This document shows positions 58,691 through 64,000 of a stretch of DNA of 64,000 nt, in pieces. Positions within the stretch are counted from its first letter, which is position 1. Each line of letters starts with the position of its first letter. The DNA is taken from assembly GCF_026213295.1 (NCBI RefSeq), contig NC_079419.1:21455180-21519179 (forward strand), read 5' to 3'. This stretch comes from Gadus chalcogrammus. Taxonomy: Eukaryota; Chordata; Actinopteri; Gadiformes; Gadidae. Under the pieces are notes generated by a model. The model did not search any database. It was given only the letters and a program-made list of their open reading frames with translations, and had not been told where the DNA came from. The position numbers and the translations under genes were made by a program.

Positions 58691-61065
58691 TTACTTTTTC
58701 TTTCTCAAAAGTCGGTTTTTTAACCCATGAACTAATGCAGAGCATTGCCCTCCACCAATGTCCATAAGCACCTTCTGAATCACCTCAAAAGTGTACTTGA
58801 GGTCTCTGGGGTAGTCTATGTTGAGGGCAAAGAGCAGACCCATTAGCAGTGCCACAGCAGTTGGAAAATCACTGATGCTTGGAAAGATGATTTCTTCCTC
58901 GAGGACCACTGCGAAACCGACCCGATCATCCTGTTCCACCATAAGGATACCGACTGCCATCCCCTTTGTCCAGTCCTCCTCTGCATCTGTGACCTACACA
59001 AAGTGGACAAATATACTTTTCTTTCATTGAAATATGAGCTGGGTGAAGTATTACAAATTAAATCACGAGGGACATTTTGAAACAGATTAACGGCAGACTA
59101 TGCAACATTTAGGACAAAACAAAGTAGAGTCACACATAAATAATCCTTTTCAATGTCCACTTCTGCCCCACTAGAATGTGTGGTACTGGTTTATCTGGGG
59201 TGGTTCGTTTAGCTTACTTTGTTTTATCATAAAAATGTTTTATAGTCAGCCTTTAAGCATTGTTCTTACCGCAATGCATGTTCACATGAATATAGTTTAA
59301 ATGTACACATTAATTTAATATTATTTTTACAACAGAAAGCATTCAGAAAATATTGAAAAACATACCTGTACTTTCTTGTAAAGTTTGGCCACATCTTTTA
59401 GATAGTAGGGGAGCCCCATCAAAACAACTGCCCTTTGCCTTTGATTGGAACTCTGTAAAAAAATAAGACAATAACCAACAAATGGGATATATTAGGCCAG
59501 AAATCAGAAAACAATTCCAAGTGATGTTAGATTCTAATAATGTCTGCATACTTGTTTGAGTTAAAAAATAATCAATATGTTCTGAAAAAATGGATATTGG
59601 ACTAGAATGAAATAAATAACTTCATTATAGAAGTATGCAAAAAGCATTCTAGCTCAAAATGGGAGTCTACAAGGGGTTTTGGAACTATTGCTCTATGATC
59701 TGTAACACATGGGCAGGTATGGATTGTGTAAAACAGACTTATATCAACACACGTACGTCATTATCCAGAGTACTCAAAAGGCTGTTCAGCTCCACCAGCC
59801 CACTCCTGGCTCTGTACACCTCAAGAAACCTCAGCAGATACTTGTCCAGGCCAGCGAAGAGGGAGCCTTTCAGGTCAACAGACGTAAGGCGAGCAAACTC
59901 TGCTTCAATCTGGTAGGCAGAAAACAAGCAAAGGAACACAAGGGATTGGCTGTTAATTATATCACTGTTGTTGCATGAAACATTTTTTTTTAATCAATGT
60001 ATGCTTTAGTCAGTGTACCAAATTATAAATTACTCAAACTATTCTTAAATAAATTATCTTGCAAATCAGTTTAAAATCTGATCCTCCTAACCTCATCTGA
60101 AATAGAAAAAATACTTTTACCTGACGTTCAGAGAACAGTGCTGGCCATCTTGCTCTCACGTCGGCCACAGGTGGCTCATCCTCCACAATTTCTTTTCTCC
60201 GTAAAGAAAAGGTGCTGGTCATCATTTCTTTTATTTGCTGCCCATCAATTTTCCTCTTCTTCATTTCGGTGACCATCTCCGTTCTTTCGTCTTCGAGGGA
60301 ACGTTGTGTTTTTCCCTCAGGGAGGTCTGGCAGGAAATTCACTTCAGATTTTCTGGCCCTCTTGAGTTTTCCTTTCCCAGGTGTACCTGGAGAGCGCGAG
60401 TTTATCTTGAGCTCTGGGCATCCAGCCAATCGTAACTTCTGTCTGAAATTACCCATTTTAAACTTCAAACTAAATCTCCAACAGTACCAACCATTGACCG
60501 ACCCTGGTTCCCTCAGACATGGATGTTTTTCGACGAGAGCTTGTGACACCAAATCATATTCCTCACGTGTTGGGTATGGGTTGTGGACATAGATGGCTTC
60601 TGCTATTTTATCCAAAATGTCAGATTTTGTGTCTTTGGAGATGTCAAGAAGGGTTCCATCTTTGTGGAAGGCTTCATTTCCGTGCCTCAACTTAAGTTCC
60701 ACATCAAATGAAAAAGTAGGAATATGAAATGGCTGTGGCAGCTGACGAGGACGACTGGCAGGGGGGATGTGGCTTTCCTCAGAGGGTGTGGTTAGGCTTG
60801 CCGTGTCCAAGGTTGAGTCTGTTTGATGGGATTCTAGATTCTTGCTGTAGACCTTCAAAGTGACTTTGTCCTTAGGCAGCTCTGACATGCAACTCAAGTT
60901 GCAAAGCTCATTATCGAACTCTGGATCTTGGAACTGCACCACCAAGTCACCCTCCAGTCCCAGCATGTTTTTTAGCATCAAGTGAAGGCCAATAACAGTC
61001 TCTGGCATGCTGTCAATGGTGATCCTCCGGATGTCATCTTGGCTAAGGATGACGCGCAGCAACAT
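58691..61065 (-). CDS. SAMD3-like protein with PB1-like N-terminus, four coding exons
   Basis: On the - strand the exons 61065-60121, 59909-59757, 59452-59366 and 58993-58691 have GT-AG borders. All introns are in phase 0, and the exons join into 495 residues. The ATG at 61065 sits 12 bp inside an exon whose acceptor follows a T-rich tract. Residues about 1-75 (MLLRVILSQDDIRRI... FQDPEFDNEL) look like a PB1/ubiquitin-like fold. About 145-215 is the SAMD3-like core with NPYPTREEYDLVSQALVEKH then GWYCWRFSLKFKMGNFRQKL. A basic linker (KRARKSE) may be a nuclear localisation signal. The C-terminus has LLFALNIDYPRDLKYTFEVI. It shares core and C-terminus with the gene at 45356-47982. It lies downstream of, and on the same strand as, the transposase-like ORF at 61913-64000. 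Function unknown. Confidence 0.75.
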
Positions 61066-61077
61066 GGTGAATCCCAG

Positions 61078-61912
61078 CTAAAAAAAAAATTGTTACAAAA
61101 ATGGTTGCGTCATGATCAAATATTTTAGGTACGCCTTATGCATATCATATGAGTAACTTCAAATTGAAATCAAATTTTCAATTGCACCTTTGCAGTAGAA
61201 GAGTGCACTGTAAGGTGTTGGATTTTTGTCCTGCCAGATTATAAATTAAATGTCTTATTTAAACCCTATGTAATACTGAAAATAGGTTTTAAATTTCGTC
61301 TATTTTGGTAGCTATGGTGGCCCCTTTGATTACATTCAAGTTTACAGAGCCTAGGCAGGGTTTCGGCCGCCTTATCAACACACGGCTGCTTAATTCTAAT
61401 TTTTTTTAATGGTGAATATTATAGTTTAGTATAAAACAATCTAAACTATATTCACTCTCCGTGTAAAGATCAGGCTTCAGGGCAACAGTCCGACAGCTTG
61501 CATGAAAATAAGCATGATCTATACCATAATACCACCTTTATAAAAGAGTTGCACCCCCCCACCTAAACTAACACATTTTCTGCAGGAAACCCTGGATTAC
61601 CTTTAAGAGGAAAGTACCGCACACATCTCGTTTTTCGCATATTTATTAAATGAAAGGCAACGTTTTGGCAATCAGACCATCATATGGCATGCCTGATGTG
61701 ATTATGATGACCAAAATGTTACCAATCATGGAATGAATAAGCTAGAAAACAAGACCAGAGATCATTTTGAATGTTTATTTTGGCGGTGAAAGATGAGCTT
61801 TAGAAAAGTATAAAACATAAGGTAGTCTTATAATCAAAAACAGGCTTCAGGGTTAGTTCAGGGTTAATGCACAATTATAATTATCCACAAGACAATCAGC
61901 AAAATTATTACC
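61078..61912. other. Spacer between transposase-like and SAMD3-like genes
   Basis: About 835 bp without a recognisable gene. Its left end, on the - strand, is the T-rich acceptor region of the first SAMD3-like coding exon, so part or all of it may be an intron of a shared transcript. Confidence 0.4.
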
Positions 61913-64000
61913 TCAGTGCAGTAGGGATGCCTTGGGAGAAACCAGGTGTCTTCCTTGCAAGAGGTAGGCTGACAGGGGGGCGTAGTGGTTCAGCTCTGCA
62001 GGTTCGACTACAACAAGTTGGAGATCATCAGTGCTGCAAACTTCAAAACATCTGAAGTGGTCCAGGTACCAGGTGGAGAAAGGTTGAAGAATAAAGAATG
62101 CCTTGCTGTCCACTACCACAATGTACAGGATTTGACAGAAGTCAGGGAGTCCACTCGTGCTTCCAAATGATACAAACATGCCCTTTACATATTTGGTCCC
62201 ATGTATAAAGGCTGTTGTGGCAAGTGATACAGTGGTCAGATGACAGAATTTGTGCTGAATAGCTTGTTTGACTAAGGTCGACAGATTTTCTAGGGAACTG
62301 TATGTTGCTCTTTCTACTTCCACTGCTGGCTTGTACAGGCATGGCATGTCCAAAAAGTATGCCAACATAAGTTGGTGTTTGTTGGCCAAGGACAAAACAA
62401 TGTTCTTAAAGTTATTTAGATCCCGGGCTGCTTTCTTGAAGAAGCTATGTTTAGCTTCAAAGCGAAATGTCCAGAAGTCCACCACGGGTCCAAAGCAACG
62501 AATTAGACCGGGATAATGTTCAAGGAAATGATGTTTGGGTTTGAGTTTCACATCAGGAAACACTTCTATTAAAAGTTTCCTATGTTCAAAGATCTTTGCT
62601 TCCAAGTAAGAGAGGCTTTCTTCTGTGAAACTGGACGATACCAAGATTTCAACAATGTCTTTTAGTTCGAGAATCACAGACCAAGCGTTATCATTTTCAG
62701 GAACAACCTCACCAATAATTAATGGCAACAACCTTAACAGAGTCCAATTCTCATGGCCATTCCCTCCTATTGTTCCGACCAAATGAAAATTTACTGGAAT
62801 TTTCTGAGGACAATTGGTTTTGTCTGAAAACTTATAAGGGAAGTGCTGTATGGCAGTATTTAAATGATCTACAGTGAAATATTTTTTTTCAATTAATTTT
62901 TTCAAACACAAACACAGCTCAAAAGGTACAATGCCTTCCAAAAGATCGTGCAAAAAGTCAGGTGGAAACCCTGTGATGCAATGAAAGTACTGTAGTTCAT
63001 TTAGAACACAGTCCCTTTTTACCCCATTGACACTTTTCAAAGTCACATTGTCCTTAAGCTCAGAGAGGTCTAGGTTATGTGACTCTCTTGTTCTCAATAC
63101 AAATGCACCACTTCTTGCAGAACAAGTTTGAATATCTTTTCGACCTGCAAGGCAAAATCTGCAAAACTTGTCCACATTAAATGATTCTTGAAAGCCAGCA
63201 AAAGAATGTGCCCCCAAATTATCTGATGAAATGTATATTACTGTGCCTCTCACACTAGTTCCTAATCTGTTGATGTAAATTCCTTGATTTTCAAGCAATT
63301 TTAGGTCTCTCAGCAATGGTTCAAGAATTGGACTGTAACCAAATGTTTTAACATCTTGACTTTTGCATAGGGCAGCCAGATATATAGTACATAAGGATGA
63401 TCGGTCTCTTACAGGTAAATTAGCAATTACCCAATAGATGGCACACAATTTATGTTTTTTCCTTGAGGTCCCTAAAGGATTACAGACTTCAAAATCATCA
63501 ATGTACAAGCCCAGAGAAATACTTAGATCTTCACCAGAAATAAGTGGATTTTCCTTGCAGTATGATGCATCAGAAAAAGATGCATAATGCCCAGATTGAA
63601 ATTTTTGTCTTTCTTCTAAAACTCTGTCAAGTACATCACCCCTATTCAACAATACTTGAAGAACACCCAAGATTGACACATAAACAAATGTTCGTTTTGA
63701 TGACAAATCTAAAACATATTCAACTGGGTTAATAACACTGAAGTTCTCCTTGAAAAATGATAACCTTCTTTTGTCAGTTCCCAAAGAACCACCTTCTGAA
63801 AGACAGCTAAAATGATTAGTCTGGCACAAAGTATCTTTAACAATATTTAAAGTGCTTTCATCAATGGAACAACCATGCTGCCTCAATACTTTATCAAGAG
63901 TATTTTTGTTTAGCTCACCAACTAAAACACCAATATCCCTAAATTCTGTAACTATTTGCTGAACTGCTGTCTTTGAGACATGCAAAACTGTTTGCAATCG
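61913..64000 (-). CDS. DDE transposase-like protein, partial (N-terminus outside window)
   Basis: One frame stays open from the window edge to the stop at 61913, at least 694 codons with no intron. Numbering from the first Met visible (63997), motifs include YIDDFEVCNPLG (near 165-176), SDNLGAHSFAGF (258), FCRFCLAG (278-285, a CxxC knuckle), DFLHDLLEGI (347-356), PKHHFLEHYPGLI (487) and FRFEAKHSFFKKAARDLNNF (511-530). The Asp residues of the first, second or fourth and the Glu of EAKH are candidate catalytic residues. The MHD/HD...EG and KHHFLEHY motifs recall CACTA/EnSpm-group transposases, but I do not assign a superfamily firmly. It is a divergent relative of the broken copy at 47990-57392. 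An intact long frame implies recent activity or selection. Confidence 0.65.
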   Translation of the reverse strand, partial: RLQTVLHVSKTAVQQIVTEFRDIGVLVGELNKNTLDKVLRQHGCSIDESTLNIVKDTLCQTNHFSCLSEGGSLGTDKRRLSFFKENFSVINPVEYVLDLSSKRTFVYVSILGVLQVLLNRGDVLDRVLEERQKFQSGHYASFSDASYCKENPLISGEDLSISLGLYIDDFEVCNPLGTSRKKHKLCAIYWVIANLPVRDRSSLCTIYLAALCKSQDVKTFGYSPILEPLLRDLKLLENQGIYINRLGTSVRGTVIYISSDNLGAHSFAGFQESFNVDKFCRFCLAGRKDIQTCSARSGAFVLRTRESHNLDLSELKDNVTLKSVNGVKRDCVLNELQYFHCITGFPPDFLHDLLEGIVPFELCLCLKKLIEKKYFTVDHLNTAIQHFPYKFSDKTNCPQKIPVNFHLVGTIGGNGHENWTLLRLLPLIIGEVVPENDNAWSVILELKDIVEILVSSSFTEESLSYLEAKIFEHRKLLIEVFPDVKLKPKHHFLEHYPGLIRCFGPVVDFWTFRFEAKHSFFKKAARDLNNFKNIVLSLANKHQLMLAYFLDMPCLYKPAVEVERATYSSLENLSTLVKQAIQHKFCHLTTVSLATTAFIHGTKYVKGMFVSFGSTSGLPDFCQILYIVVVDSKAFFILQPFSTWYLDHFRCFEVCSTDDLQLVVVEPAELNHYAPLSAYLLQGRHLVSPKASLLH

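Overview
The window is vertebrate nuclear DNA, almost certainly from a teleost fish. It has multi-exon genes with GT-AG introns, two vertebrate genes recognisable from their protein sequence (a FAM110B-like gene and the 3' half of an NKCC1-like cotransporter), and a dense load of fish-type repeats: hAT, PIF/Harbinger-like and TTAA-flanked MITEs, L2-like LINE 3' ends, and BEL/Pao and Copia LTR elements. There are no bacterial-type operons, CRISPR arrays or tRNA/rRNA genes that I can support. One 100-N assembly gap lies at 20578-20677. All similarity calls come from reading the translations, not from database searches.

Layout. 1-15.2 kb is gene-poor and made of decayed transposons: a DUF4371-type hAT remnant, a BED-finger hAT remnant, a short LTR element inside a CGCG-rich tandem repeat, an intact-ended hAT MITE at 8077-9092, a Harbinger-like MITE at 10696-11519, an L2-like LINE, and a TTAA element carrying a strong palindrome. 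16.1-18.5 kb holds the FAM110B-like gene in three coding exons, with an apparent one-base frame problem in the first. After the gap, 21.8-34.4 kb carries nine consecutive 3' exons of slc12a2 (NKCC1), in frame to the stop codon. The exons for its transmembrane core are absent from the window. Its introns have been invaded by MITEs, and one intron contains a minisatellite apparently grown from an exon/intron junction. 32.3-33.7 kb (inside its last intron) holds an internally deleted Copia element. 34.4-45 kb is intergenic and again rich in MITEs, including two hAT MITEs with perfect 8-bp target duplications and a foldback element with arms of about 215-225 bp.

The most unusual part is 45.3-64 kb. 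Here two gene types occur together twice: a SAMD3-like protein and a DDE-type transposase-like protein. On the + strand a seven-exon SAMD3-like gene (45356-47982) is followed after only 7 nt by a C2H2-finger transposase relative (47990-57392). That transposase is dead: a very young BEL/Pao element (48846-56520) is inserted in it, and it also has a frameshift, an internal deletion and a lost C-terminus. On the - strand a divergent transposase-like ORF of at least 694 codons (61913-64000, running off the window) is followed downstream by a four-exon SAMD3-like gene with a PB1-like N-terminus (58691-61065). Repeated pairing of two divergent versions of the same two genes suggests a two-component DNA transposon in which the SAMD3-like protein is a partner of the transposase. 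This is inference. The two pairs have opposite gene order, and I did not find the element ends.
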